DNA of 64,000 nt from Amorphochlora amoebiformis (GCA_054601695.1 BAAHQB010000002.1:2232001-2296000), one strand, 5' to 3'. Shown: positions 1-63,432, numbered from the stretch's first letter. Numbers and translations are program-made. The notes: generated from the sequence alone by a model not told the origin.

Positions 1-144
1 AGAGTGGTAAATAATATACACATTTAGGTGTCATTTAGGTGTATATAAGAATATTGAATTGTATATAAGAATGTGTAATACGAATATATTTATACACACA
101 CACATATGTATGTATACATATATATATATATATATATATATTGC

Positions 145-183
<39 letters not shown>

Positions 184-305
184 CATAATATATATATATA
201 TGTGTATTTACTCGCATAAGTGTGTATATACGAGTATATATATAAACATATGTGTATATTTCCTAATATTTACGTCAGTTACAAATACATTGTGTTTTCT
301 GTTCA

Positions 306-441
306 CCAATTCTTTATGTACACACAATATGCACACACATCTATGCGCATTATTTATGTAGATATACACACACACATATATATAACCAATTCTTTATGTA
401 CACACAATATGCACACACATCTATGCGCATTATTTATGTAG
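306..441. repeat. 81-bp tandem duplication
   Basis: The block starting ACCAATTCTTTATGTACAC at 306 recurs at 387 with almost identical sequence and ends in a CA tract. It lies downstream (on the minus strand) of the last recognised formin exon, so it is probably intronic. The rest of 1-598 is TA microsatellite and I see no exon in it. Confidence 0.8.
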
Positions 442-457
442 ATACACACACACACAA

Positions 458-504
<47 letters not shown>

Positions 505-598
505 TATAGATATGCATATAATACATTAAAAAATATATATATAATATATTAAATATATATATATATATATATATTTACATATATATATTTAGTATTAC

Positions 599-11926
<11,328 letters not shown>

Positions 11927-12436
11927 GGTTGCAATGCCCGTGTCAACTCCATTCTTCCAACGACGACCTTTCACCGGCTATGCGATTATTTTTTTCCAAG
12001 TTTCTGTAAAAAGTCGGCTTTCCAAAAAAAGTCGGCTTGGGTCGTACCGCAGTCCGCTGGCGCTGGCTTCTGCTCCTCTGGCATCCGCTGGCTTCCGTTG
12101 GCTTTACTGCGTTGGCCCGCGCTTGTGAATTGACTGACAATTGCAAATATAAGTAGGTATATGGGACAGACCCAGGGAAGTATACACTCATGCATACAAT
12201 TGTACATGTGCTTAATTACTATTTTGTGTAATATAATAATATTATATGTGTCACAATTTGTGTGTGCAATTACGTATCATGGCATAGTATGCTATTAGTA
12301 CTAGCTAATTATTTAATCAACTTAGTAACTTATTATACATCAGTTTTATTATTATTATTATGACAGTAATCTGTACTGCATGTGGTACATCATTGAACTT
12401 TATGCAGGGCCTATCTATATATAGATAATATGTAGA

Positions 12437-12472
<36 letters not shown>

Positions 12473-12647
12473 ATATTTATATCTTCATATATAAACAGCT
12501 GTATGCGCAGCTGTGTCACAGTGTGTGTATCGTCATATATAGGCTCATAGCCGATGACGTGTCGGATTCTTAATAATTTCATATCATGATCACAGTGTGA
12601 TCGTACCGTGAGTCAATGATCCATCGATCATATATACATACATATAT

Positions 12648-12695
<48 letters not shown>

Positions 12696-12757
12696 ATAGT
12701 GTTTATGACTCACACACACGTAATTATATCATACGGTATGATAACTTGCTCGTTGGT

Positions 12758-12804
<47 letters not shown>

Positions 12805-12925
12805 TAGTTGCCACTGTATACTTGAAGCCTACACTCAGTGCACAACCGCAAGCATTCATAAGTTATCATAACTTAGAACAGTGTCAGTTACAACTATTCT
12901 TGCTGTATATCAATGATTATTACAG

Positions 12926-13010
<85 letters not shown>

Positions 13011-13109
13011 TATCATATATATATATATATACATATGTGTATATATATGTATGTGTATATATATCGTATAGTATATATCATATATATATATATATATGTA
13101 TATTATATA

Positions 13110-13164
<55 letters not shown>

Positions 13165-13202
13165 GTATATATTCCGTGCTACACATAGACAAATACACAT
13201 AC

Positions 13203-13247
<45 letters not shown>

Positions 13248-13309
13248 TATACATTTATATTTATATATATATCAATGATATGTGTGTGTGTGTGCATATA
13301 TACACACAT

Positions 13310-13364
<55 letters not shown>

Positions 13365-13464
13365 TATATACACACATATATACATACACACATGTATATA
13401 CATATGTATACATCCAGAAAATAAATACATGCATACATGTAATATATATACGTATGTATATGTG

Positions 13465-13508
<44 letters not shown>

Positions 13509-13557
13509 TATATAATATGTATACACATATATAATATATATATATATATATATATGT

Positions 13558-13603
<46 letters not shown>

Positions 13604-13805
13604 ATATATTATGTATGTATGTAATATTATGTATATATATATATATATATATATATTACAATCTATTATAGAAATATTATATTTGTGTGTGGTCAAGGAT
13701 TTACATTTTGTACATGATAAATAATTGTGTGTATATATAATATACATATGTGTACAAAATGTACCTGTGTATATGTATAATATATATATTTATGAAAGGC
13801 ATATA

Positions 13806-13841
<36 letters not shown>

Positions 13842-13970
13842 TATATATATATATATATTACATGTGGTATATAACATTTCCTAAATTATATTGTTTTAAT
13901 TGGAATTAACTAGCAATCTCAACGCCGGGTAGCAATCTTGCTAAGAGATGCCCTGCTCAAACCAAAATGG
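11927..13970. other. Intergenic region, formin start to SDR end
   Basis: From 11990 to 12130 lies a GC-richer stretch with short repeats of CCGCTGGC/GGCTTC type just upstream of the proposed formin start; it may be promoter or 5' leader. From 12130 to 12640 the sequence is mixed and non-repetitive, with CTAG-type palindromes and TAATAATA runs. From 12640 to 13870 it is mostly TA and CA microsatellite. I see no supported gene. Confidence 0.6.
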
Positions 13971-15445
13971 CTACCACGGAATTTCGAGGCCATCCTCTGC
14001 GTTGACAAACTTGCCAGTATTGACAAGGTCCAACAGCTCAATCTCATGGCACACACGTTTGGCACCAACACGCGGGTCAACGGCACCCTCCTCTTCCCAG
14101 ATATCCTAACAAATGGCAGTCAGTGTAAGCATTCCAGTGCCTTCAATGTGTTTTGGTGCTTACCTTGTACTTCTCTGTCATCTTGGTCTTGTTGAAGCCA
14201 GGATGAACAGCTAGGACAGATATTCCTTTTTCCTTGAGCTCCATGGATAACAGCTTGCACATCATGTTGGCAGCGGCTGACGAATTCCAATGAGCAAAAC
14301 AATTGTACGATTCTATGTCTAAACCTAGACGGATGCTAATTACAACGAACAACACTGACAACTAGATGGATGGATACATAAAGACTTATGAACTCTCATG
14401 GACACGCATGCAGTCCCACCTTTGGACATATGATGGCCGTAATCATACGGCCCGCCCTCGTTCTGAACATCCCTCCACGCGATGGAGCCACCCTGGGAGG
14501 TGATAGTGATGACCTTGGACCCCGCGTCCATAAGGCCAGCGTTGACGAGCGCAGCAGTGGTACGCAGGGGCCCGACGGCGCAGATATCAATCATCTTCAT
14601 CTCTTCGGGGAAGTTGAGATTGTCGATGGTCTCAGGGTCCTTGAGAAAGTAGCCCGCGTTGTTAATTAGGATATCGATTTTCTTTCCTACAAGTTATGTG
14701 ATTTTCTTTCCTACAATTTATGTAAGTGAGAGGGAGGGGCAGTAGATCTGAGTCGAGAAAAGGTACCATTTAGGTCTTTAACAAGTTTTCCCATAGCTGC
14801 ATCGTCGGCGACGTCAATACCGTCGATTACCTGTGTAGAGTATTCAACCTTGCTCATTCGCAGTTAATGAACTCGAAGTTTGTTGTATACCTGGTTGATA
14901 CCATCGAGGTCAATACCCCCTTTGCGCGTCGTACCGATGACGTTTGCCCCTTTGGACACCAACTCGGTGGCCAGTTGAAGCCCAAGTCCACGGTTTGCAC
15001 CTGTAACGACGATGTTCTTTCCTTCAAAGGATTTTCCGGAGTAGACGCTATCAATGTCGAGAGCCCTCTGATTGCCCTCCGAGATGTGTGTGGAATGTCT
15101 CAGCTTCTGATTCGGCTCGGTGTATTGCCTAGGATCGAGTTTTCATATCAAACATGAGAAAGCATGCTTCACTCCCCGTGTTGTCATCTAAACTCTCCTC
15201 TTTTTAGATGAGCGAACTGCATTGATGTGAAAGTATTACGATGTGATATCGGGCTGAGCAACAGCACGGGTGACGGTGATACGCTGGGGTAAACGAGCCA
15301 TAGAGACGAGCCGAGACGTCCGCGCCATGCTCCTCATAGGAGCTCCCGCGTTCTCCAATGACGGATGGCGCGAGTGCGCGAGGTAAAACACAAGCCCAGC
15401 CGTAAAAGCAGCTGCGACGAGGGCACTGGTGAAACTTTTTGCCAT
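13971..15445 (-). CDS. Short-chain dehydrogenase/reductase with N-terminal leader
   Basis: This is an NAD(P)-dependent SDR of the C-factor-like type; substrate unknown. Exons: 15445-15240, 15128-14891, 14830-14767, 14686-14420, 14276-14164, 14105-13971, giving 1023 nt, 340 aa, with phases matching at all joins. The cofactor motif TGANRGLG is at residues 111-118, INNAG at 177-181, and a TSQGGS serine region at 232-237. The usual catalytic YxxxK is HHMSK at 254-258, so the Tyr position is His. The product ends VNAEDGLEIPW-stop. Residues 1-23 are hydrophobic (a signal or anchor), followed by an Arg/Ser/Ala-rich stretch to about 65, suggesting organelle or secretory routing. An in-frame ATG at 15745 would add 100 aa; I prefer 15445 because the hydrophobic leader then begins the protein. 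Introns are 58-143 nt without TA expansion. Confidence 0.92.
14676..14723 (-). repeat. Tandem copy of an SDR splice acceptor
   Basis: GATTTTCTTTCCTACAA is repeated 24 bp apart, so the acceptor side of exon 14686-14420 is duplicated even in this TA-poor gene. Confidence 0.75.
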
Positions 15446-15858
15446 GGTTTTCGTTGGATATGCTCGCAGGGTGTCGGTGGTCAAGGAAGGTGTTTTCGGA
15501 GAGACTTGTGGATATCCACGGATAGATAATCTCCGGGGATCCCTGGGGTAATTGATGCTTTCCAGGGGAAACCCGGGATTCGATTGGTAATGAGAAATTG
15601 CCGGGAAACCGGGTCTTGAAGCCAAAACCGGAGTTCGAGAGGTTCGAGAATTCGTGCATCTGACGCTGCGTGGTCTGGATAGCGAAGAAGGGTCCGTCTC
15701 CCGTGTTTTCGTCTGTTTCCCCCGGAATTTTTGTACGGGAACCACAACATATTACGCCTTGAGTAGAATATTTGCGGTGATTTTTTTGTGAAATTCTTTA
15801 GCTCAACACCAGGACACGTGTGAATCTTTTTCATGGTTGTTAGGGAGCGAACGGAAAC
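15446..15858. promoter_or_regulatory. Divergent promoter region between SDR and Hsp110
   Basis: Head-to-head start codons lie 413 bp apart (113 bp if the SDR begins at 15745). The stretch is non-repetitive and GC-balanced, in contrast to the introns, as expected of a shared bidirectional promoter. No specific factor site is recognised. Confidence 0.5.
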
Positions 15859-17490
15859 ATGGCAGCGATTGCGTTCGATATAGGCGATAGCTTCTGCAAG
15901 ATCGGAGTGGCCAAGAGTAAGACCTTGGGGGTGATGCAGAACCAAGTCGGGAAGCGCAAAACTTCCACTGTCGTCGCCTTCACGAGGGAGAATCGTCTGT
16001 TCGACTCGGAGGCTATCTCGCAGCAGATGAGTAACTCCAAGAACACGGTTGTGGGCTTCAAGGCACTCATGGGCAAGAGTCTGATGGACAAGAAGGATAT
16101 CGAGGCTCAATTACCCTATCTAAATCAACCAGTGGTGAAGTCTGATACCCCTGAAGTCGGGCTTGAAGTTTCATATCTACAGAAAAAGACAGTTTTTACG
16201 CCGACTCAAGTCACGGCCTCGCTCCTTACATTTCTGAAGGATCAGGCAGAGAAGGGACTGGGCTCCAAGCTCCCGGAGTGCGTGATTGGATGCCCGCCTT
16301 GGTGGACGGAAGTGGAAAGGCACGCGCTCCTCGACGCGGCCAAGTTGGCTGGAGTCAACGTCGCGCGAATCATGAACGAGACTACCGCCATAGCTCTTGA
16401 CTATGGCATCAACCTCCAGTTGAAAGAAGACTCTCAGGAGACATGCATGTTTATTGATGTTGGGCACTCTAATACCAACGTTGCTGTCGTCAACTTTTGG
16501 AGGAAAAAAGGCAGAGACTGCGGTATGAAGGTGATCTGTACCGCGTCGGCTCGAGGGGTTGGTGGGCGCTCGTTTAGCACCATCCTGGAAAAGTATTTTG
16601 CATCCTACATTTTGAAGAAGTACAACCTGGACGTCATGAGCCAGGCCAAGCCACGCCTGAAGCTCAAGACTAATTGCGAGAAAGTTAAGACCCGCCTCAC
16701 TGCGAATAACGTTGTGCCCTTTAACGTCGAGTACATGATGGACGGCAAGGACGTATCGGGCTCGATAAATAGAAAGGACTTCGAGGAGGCTGCGGTTCCG
16801 GTGCTCGAGGCCATCTTGCAGCCGATCAAGCAAGCCATGGCTGCTAGTGGCAAAAGCGCCGCAGATTTCAAGACGATTGAGTTGGTCGGAGGCACAACAC
16901 GTATCCCCTGCGTGAAGCGTGCTTTGAGTAAGTTCCTAGGCCAGGAGCTCTCATATCACTGCGACGCGGACGAATCCTGCGCCAAGGGACTCGTGCTCCA
17001 GGCAGCGATGCTTAGCGCCTCGTTCCGTACCCGCAGTTACCAGGTCGAGGATATTAGTCCCCATCCTATCGAAGTTTCCTGGGGACCCGTAAACAAATCT
17101 CCCAACGCCGGGGACAGGGCCGTTGTATTCGTCAAGAACAATCCTGTTCCAAGCGTCAAGGCGATTACCTACCCTGATCGTGTTAAGGATTTCCAGCTCA
17201 CCGTTAAGTACGCGGATCCGTCTGTGCCCACTCCTCTCATTGGCCAGTATATCATTAAAGGATTTCCCAAGAAAATTGAGGGGGAGAAGGTGAAAGTTAA
17301 AGTCTTCCTCAAGATGAGCATTAACGGTATCAACTCCATTCCCGATGTACATGCATAATACGTTCAAATATATTTAAAAAAATATATATATTTATAAAGG
17401 AGTATCTTTTTAAAAAAAATGTTTATGATATAAATATATTACATGTGTATAAATTATATATATATATATATATATATCATGTGTAGAAAT

Positions 17491-17533
<43 letters not shown>

Positions 17534-17564
17534 TGTGTAAATGTACATTTATATTTAAATATAA

Positions 17565-17612
<48 letters not shown>

Positions 17613-17626
17613 ATATATTTATATCC

Positions 17627-17658
<32 letters not shown>

Positions 17659-18072
17659 TATATGTATAAAATACTATACATATATATATATATATATACA
17701 ATACATATATATATATATATATATTATATATTTGTACATTACATTACCTCAAAATTCATTCATTAATGCGCAATTTTCATCTGATGATATATTAATAATA
17801 CGAAAAAAATTTTATAATTAAAAATTCTATTTGTGCTCTGATATCCATGCTTTGATATTCATGTATGCAGGTACAGTTGAGGTAAAGAGTGCTCAGTGCA
17901 TCGAATTATTCCCTGAAGAGGCTGCACCCGCTCCTGCGGATACACCTAAGAAGATGGAGGAGGAACCCAAAGAAGAATCCAAAAAAGTAAAAATATACAT
18001 TAAGAATGTACATATGCATTATATACGTTCATATATACATATATGTTTTTATAATTATATACATATTATATA

Positions 18073-18111
<39 letters not shown>

Positions 18112-18119
18112 GTATACAC

Positions 18120-18163
<44 letters not shown>

Positions 18164-18211
18164 CATACAAAAAACTGTTGTCTATGTTTGTAAATATGAA
18201 ATTATCTGTAT

Positions 18212-18257
<46 letters not shown>

Positions 18258-18261
18258 AATA

Positions 18262-18354
<93 letters not shown>

Positions 18355-18355
18355 T

Positions 18356-18421
<66 letters not shown>

Positions 18422-19407
18422 GTATATATATAATTGCATGTATAGATATTTATACATGTAATAGACAATATCTCAGACAGTACATACATAAGTGTTAATA
18501 ATTTGCCTTGTTAGGAGGATAATGGTGACAAGGCCGACAAACCAAGTGAGAAGAAAGAGCAGTCCAAGCCTAAGCCCGCGGAAAAAAAGAAGCAAAGGAA
18601 GAAGCGCACTGTAATGCTAATGTAATGTTCACTATGGTGCCCCCTCTGACATTTTGCGTTTCGTTGACCAGGATCTCTTTGTGGAGTCGAAAAACCTGAG
18701 CCTCCCTGTGAAGGTTGCTAGAAAACTAGCAGAGCTCGAACAGCAGATGAACAACACCGATAGAATCGTGGCCGAGACCGCAGCCCTGCGAAACGATCTT
18801 GAGGCCTACATCCTGGAGATTCGTGGCAAAATACGAGAGGAGCTCAAGTCTTATGTTGCTAAAGATATTTCGGATAGTTTCCTCGAGCAACTGCAGTACC
18901 AAGAGGATTGGTTGTACGATGAGGGCTACGACGCGCCGATGGACACACTCCGCGGTAAGTTCCAAGAGCTCAAGAAAGTGGGCGACCCGATCTTTCTCAG
19001 GAAGCAAGAGTATGAGCGAGGGAAGGAACTGGTGGAGCAGCTCAAGGTCAGGTGCGGCCAGTACAGGCAGCTTGCGTCTTCAGGAGACAAGAAATACGCT
19101 CACATCGAGAAGAAGGAACTGGATTCGATCTTGCTGAAGTGCAAAGAGACCGACACGTGGGCCACCAACGCTGCAGTGTTGATTGGCAACACCCCTCACC
19201 ATCAAGATCCCCCGGTCAAGTGCGCGGAGATCATAGCAAAGGAAAATGATCTGTCGACATTCAGCCACCAGATCTTGTCGAAGCCAGTTCCTAAGAAGGA
19301 GGAGAAAAAAGGTTGAGATAAGTATAATTTTAGAGTTATATCGCACACACATATTTGTACAAAACAAAACGAAAAAACAAGCGCACATACATGATAAAAA
19401 CACACAC

Positions 19408-19440
<33 letters not shown>

Positions 19441-19457
19441 TTTATATGTATATATAT

Positions 19458-19493
<36 letters not shown>

Positions 19494-19565
19494 ATATAAT
19501 ATACAAATGTATGCATATATATATGTGTGTGTATATATATATATTACATACACATCATTTTATAT

Positions 19566-19607
<42 letters not shown>

Positions 19608-19654
19608 GTATATATATATTACATACATGTATCTACATCTTAAAATATATGTGT

Positions 19655-19696
<42 letters not shown>

Positions 19697-19924
19697 TAGA
19701 TACAATTAAAAAGATACATATAATGTATAAATATACATGAGTAATACATACACATGTGTGTGGGTAGATGTAACAAGACTTTTTTTTTAATAGAGGAAGC
19801 TAAGAAGGAGGAGGAGGCTAAGAAGGATGAGGCCAAGGCAGATATGGAAACCGAGGATACTGGAGCTGCAAATGTTGATGGCGCGAAAGAGGATGATAAG
19901 ATGAACGTTGAGGAGAAAGCCTAA
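15859..19924 (+). CDS. Hsp110/Hsp70-superfamily chaperone
   Basis: Hsp110 proteins act as nucleotide exchange factors for Hsp70 and as holdases in the cytosol. Exons 15859-17326, 17871-17986, 18515-18610, 18672-19311 and 19794-19924 total 2451 nt, giving 816 aa, close to the usual Hsp110 length. The nucleotide-binding domain spans about residues 1-385, starting [18 protein letters not shown] (where Hsp70 has DLGTT) and including the phosphate-2-type IDVGHSNT and the [10 protein letters not shown] motif. A beta substrate domain follows to about 500. A charged Lys/Glu/Pro insertion (about 505-560, exons 2-3) ends in a polybasic KKKQRKKRT. The helical C-terminal domain is exon 4 and an acidic tail ends VEEKA. 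There is no EEVD. The long insertion and C-terminal extension separate it from canonical Hsp70. Intron 3 is 61 nt without TA; introns 1, 2 and 4 are TA-swollen. Confidence 0.95.
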
Positions 19925-19990
19925 AGTTAAACATTCAGTTAAATGGATAGATATCTTTTGACTCGGGTTCTCTCAAATATTTGGTGCATT

Positions 19991-20023
<33 letters not shown>

Positions 20024-20614
20024 TATATATATATTTATATATTTATATAATATATATATATATATATTAGATATATCATAGTGTGTCTAGTGTGTGTGTA
20101 TATGGGATCTTAGGAGTTGGCTTAGCTAGCTAGATACTAGTAATACTAGAGTAATCTAGGTAATTCCCCAGATGCTGGTGCAGGTCATGATATGTCGAAA
20201 GTCTAAGTGTAACTAGATACGAGATAAGTCTAGAAGTCTTTAGAGCACATCAGACCATGAACAGTTTATATAATTATATGATCTTGGGCATATCTACTGT
20301 CGATCTGATTTGTCTAGCTGTTGTACGTGTGTGTTGCACGCGTGTATAATATACATGTATCATAGTCTATATATATATATATATACTCTAGATACATAAT
20401 CATTATATACGTTATATAATTATACTATGATACAATACATATACATTTGGTATACTGTGTGTATTGTCGATTTTTTGATATATGTATATTATTAAATGAA
20501 AATAGTATCTATAAAGACTGGTAATCGTGCTCGACATATCTAGCCACAGTATCGACTAATGATCGACATCTGAGCAGTACGAGGACGAATCTTGCCATTT
20601 ATCGTATCTCAAGT
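19925..20614. other. Convergent intergenic spacer, CTAG-rich
   Basis: The spacer lies between the 3' end of the Hsp110 gene and the 3' end of the methyltransferase gene. After a short TA tract it is mixed sequence with many CTAG/TCTAGA palindromes (GCTAGCTAGATACTAGTAAT near 20130). No gene or RNA gene is recognised. Confidence 0.6.
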
Positions 20615-48889
<28,275 letters not shown>

Positions 48890-49143
48890 AAAGAAAGTGT
48901 TTTCGAGGTAGCCTCAATGTTTCAAGTCGTACTGAGTTCCTCTCAGATTGTGAAGGAAATTTAAATACCTCCTTTCCTTCACCCACGATTTGACCCCATC
49001 GACGAATCCAGCCCTCAGATACTCCTCCAGTTTTTCCCAACATACCTAACGGAAGTATCAGTGTCTACCAGCAGTAGATTCCCCGTCTTTTCCCAAGGGA
49101 CCTCCCCAAACGCACCTTATTCTGCACACGCTTTGACCGGCGC

Positions 49144-50887
49144 ATGGTGGATTCCGAGTCGATTCTCTTCGAGCCGACAAGTTTAGGAGGAAAATATTTT
49201 ATATAAGAAAAAGCGGTCGAAATCTTTTGGCGCCAGATCCAAACCCCGCCATGCCCCCACGAAGGTGATTCTCTCCACCCCTCCCTTGAAGCTCCCCCGA
49301 CTCTCATTGTGAATAAAGGGGCATACAAGGGTACATAAACTTCCCTCCGTACGTACGGTTCGATTCTAGACCATACATACCATGGTCATCTTGGGCTGAA
49401 AATTTATATGGAGGGTCATGCCGACGCCTTTGCCAATCAGTTCGCTATTTGACACTACTCTCACACCTCTTTGGACAAAGCAATAGCATTATTCGTTTTT
49501 CAAGTTTGTATTTGCTTAATCTATAAAGAGGGCGGCGATCACGATGTCTTGACTTACGTCTTGGTCGAAATGATGATGCCTTTGACCGTCTCGTAGGTCC
49601 CCCAAAACTAGTCTCGACCCGAACAGCCCAAGGCTTTTCAAAATTTCGACCCTCCCCGATGGCCTAAAATACGACAAACTGGAGCAGGAGGGCTTCACGA
49701 AATGGATATTCTACAAGATGAACAAGGGCTTAGTTTGCGATGTGGGGTTCACCTTCAATCTTCGCAAGCACCCGAATCTAAGGTACGTCGTCTGTGCTAT
49801 TATATTTTTTTCCCTTCTTTTCTTTCTTAGTATACAGCTTTCATAGTTTTCAAAATTATTCTTGTGCTCTTAGTTCGGAGTGTAAGTTTAAAGTAGAAGA
49901 CTGTCGTTCTGGCATCGCTTTCACAGCGAACGGTACATGCATTTTAATTTTGACGACTGCATGCGAGCTATGTATACTGGCACATTTCATAGGGTCCAAT
50001 TACTGCCAGCTATGTATATTAGCACATTTCATGCATTCCAATCGATAGCGAAAGGGATGGATGATGATTCTGATTCGTTGTTGTATCTCAGGCGAGACGT
50101 TATTTCGGCTCTCCATTGGGAGCAGTATTTCGGTCACAGCCACCGGGGGTGAGTTTTATAATATCCTACATTCCAACTCCATATCGAACCTACAATCTTG
50201 CTATCACGAGTGACTCTAGAGATTTCTCCCCCTCCATATCCCACACTTAGAGCTTACGTATCCACCCAGAGTTTCTGTATTAATGACGATTGGGAATGTT
50301 CAACTCGTTACAGGCAAGAACGAAAATGGGAATGTTGCCTTTCTACAAGGCGTGCACACCCTCCTAGAGCAAAATGTTGGATCGAAGGACTTTACATTCA
50401 AGATGCGAATGCCGCGAGGTAAAATTCAGAACAGATGCTCTTCTTGTTAGCGTGGCCTTCAAAGACCCATGTGCATATTAACGTCCAGTTTATATGCTTA
50501 CGAATCGTTTACATCCTTGTCGATAACACCGCTGGGGTATACATGTCTTGTGATTGCGAACGTATATGTACACACTTATTTAAACGCTAACGTGATCTCA
50601 TCTAAAGCACTATGCTTACAAAGCCACTACCTGACCGGACTGGAAGATATGATTACATGTTCTTTGTAGACTCAAAGGTCTCTCTCATGGTGAAGGAAAG
50701 GATCAAGAACCAAACCCCCAAAAGGTTATCAAAATGTCTCGATCCAGGTAATCAGAAGATTTACAGCTGACAATTTAGGCACTAACTAAAACGCAGAACC
50801 CTTTCATTGGTCGGCTTCTTTTATAGGCCCAACCAACTAGAAACTCTGCGGAAATCTACGGGGGGTCAAAAGCCGTTGGTGGGATAA
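49144..50887 (+). CDS. Unrecognised protein with an 8-nt microexon
   Basis: Exons 49144-49180, 49370-49439, 49597-49782, 49874-49881, 50092-50148, 50314-50418, 50670-50747, 50841-50887 sum to 588 nt, 195 aa, phases consistent, ending GGQKPLVG-stop. The 8-nt exon TTCGGAGT has a CTCTTAG acceptor and GTAAGT donor and is needed to keep frame. No family is recognised. The middle (FTKWIFYKMNKGLVCDVGFT) and the beta-looking FRLSIGSSISVTATG are the most protein-like parts. The start is uncertain: the first exon is open upstream to an acceptor at 49077, so M at 49144 is simply the first ATG. The proposed start is 254 bp from the divergent methyltransferase start. Confidence 0.68.
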
Positions 50888-50959
50888 TTAGTGCACACCA
50901 GCGGAAGATAGCCCTCCAATATGAATAAATAATATGTGTGTGTAAATAATGCGAATACA

Positions 50960-50996
<37 letters not shown>

Positions 50997-51190
50997 ATAT
51001 ACATACCTCAATATATAATGTATATATGTATATACATCCATATATAGAATTGGCATGCATGCATATATGTGTAAAAGTGCCATGTGTAAGAATTTTTCAA
51101 TTAAATACATACATAACATATATACACATATGTGTATATTGCTCATATGCAGGTAAATTTAAATATGTATCGTGTATACACACACACACG

Positions 51191-51239
<49 letters not shown>

Positions 51240-51291
51240 ACGCATATTTATATATATACACATATATATATATATATATATATTATTCAAA

Positions 51292-51329
<38 letters not shown>

Positions 51330-51426
51330 TAAGGAAGTATATCTCAGTGTTCGTATTTATCACTTTTACTTCATACGTGTGTTCTCAGTATAGGCTACTT
51401 AACAATTGGGCTACTTATACACATTA

Positions 51427-51495
<69 letters not shown>

Positions 51496-51524
51496 TAAAA
51501 TATATATATACACATTATATGTAT

Positions 51525-51555
<31 letters not shown>

Positions 51556-51680
51556 CTATATATATATATATATGCGTGTGTGTGTGTGTGTAGTTGATGT
51601 AATATATGTATGTGTATTATGTATAAGTGTACATATACATTTATAAGTATACACAAATATATGTATATACATATACACAC

Positions 51681-51715
<35 letters not shown>

Positions 51716-51825
51716 TATGCATATATATATATATGTACATATTTAATATTTCTTTTTGAATACATAAATGCATACGAAGGCAATAATTGTACTCATACAT
51801 ATATACATGCACATGCATACATCAG
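50888..51825. other. TA-rich stretch before the coiled-coil gene
   Basis: Mostly TA and CA microsatellite. Short non-repeat islands at 51330-51415 and near 51590 could be 5' exons of the next gene but give no phase-consistent coding match. Confidence 0.5.
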
Positions 51826-54310
<2,485 letters not shown>

Positions 54311-55016
54311 TTCTATACAATGATTTGAAATTTTGAAAGTTATTCAATGTAAAAAGAACCTGAACTTAAAATTTAAACTTTTGATGGCGTCTATAGTTTC
54401 AATCTGCGTGTTTGTACAGTATCGTGCGGCTCTAGGCTCTAGAGGCTATCCATGATTAGAGACTCATGATTCACACACGTACTGACGACTAGTACTAGTG
54501 TTAGCATGCCGATCTCGCCAGAATACTACTAGTACTACGATAACAATTCCATGCCTGCGTCAGTAAGTTTGGGGTTCTGGCGGAAGTTCGTGAATGTGCA
54601 AGCCCAAAACTACAACACCGTGCATGGACTCTAGATCACATAGTCTAGATAGTCTAGATAGTACCTACCACTAAATACTAGTAATATGTGCTCTGTCATT
54701 CAACAACTGAATCAACGAACCATAATTCTCGTACGTAAGTCCACGTACGCTACTCTGTACTAGACTAGTCTATCGAAAACTAAAAAACTCTAGATACTAG
54801 ATATCGCGAGATACTATTATTATAATATTACTAGATTAGCAATAGCTAGATAGTCCTGAGTGAATACGTCTATACTACTAGACTATGTCTACATCGGATG
54901 GTGGGCATGATCTAGATGATAATTATCTAGATTCTTATAATGATCACAACTGCGGACAGGCTCCACAAGGTTAGAAGGTACCCATGCAGTGGTATGCACT
55001 GGATCTATTAGACGCA
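54311..55016. other. Convergent intergenic spacer, CTAG-rich
   Basis: Non-TA spacer between two 3' ends, full of ACTAGT, TCTAGA and CTAGATAGTCTAGATAG motifs. It resembles the other convergent spacer at 19925-20614. No gene or tRNA fold recognised. Confidence 0.6.
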
Positions 55017-63157
<8,141 letters not shown>

Positions 63158-63170
63158 CTAATATATATGT

Positions 63171-63233
<63 letters not shown>

Positions 63234-63255
63234 AATTTATGTGTATATATATATA

Positions 63256-63298
<43 letters not shown>

Positions 63299-63401
63299 CG
63301 TATGCACTTATGTATATATGTGTGTATAGAGAGAGAGAGAGTATATTTTATTCTATGTTTACATTATGTGTATGTCTATTTATATATATATATATATATA
63401 C

Positions 63402-63432
<31 letters not shown>

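Noticed and set aside
16177-17367. Minus-strand open frames opposite the Hsp110 first exon
   Set aside because: Shadows of a clear 489-codon chaperone exon; no domain content.
48955-49150. Minus-strand frames MRRSKRVQNK and KLEEYLRAGFVDG as 5' exons of the methyltransferase
   Set aside because: They join to each other but not in phase to the exon at 48889, and they overlap the antisense start of the plus-strand gene; kept only as an alternative.
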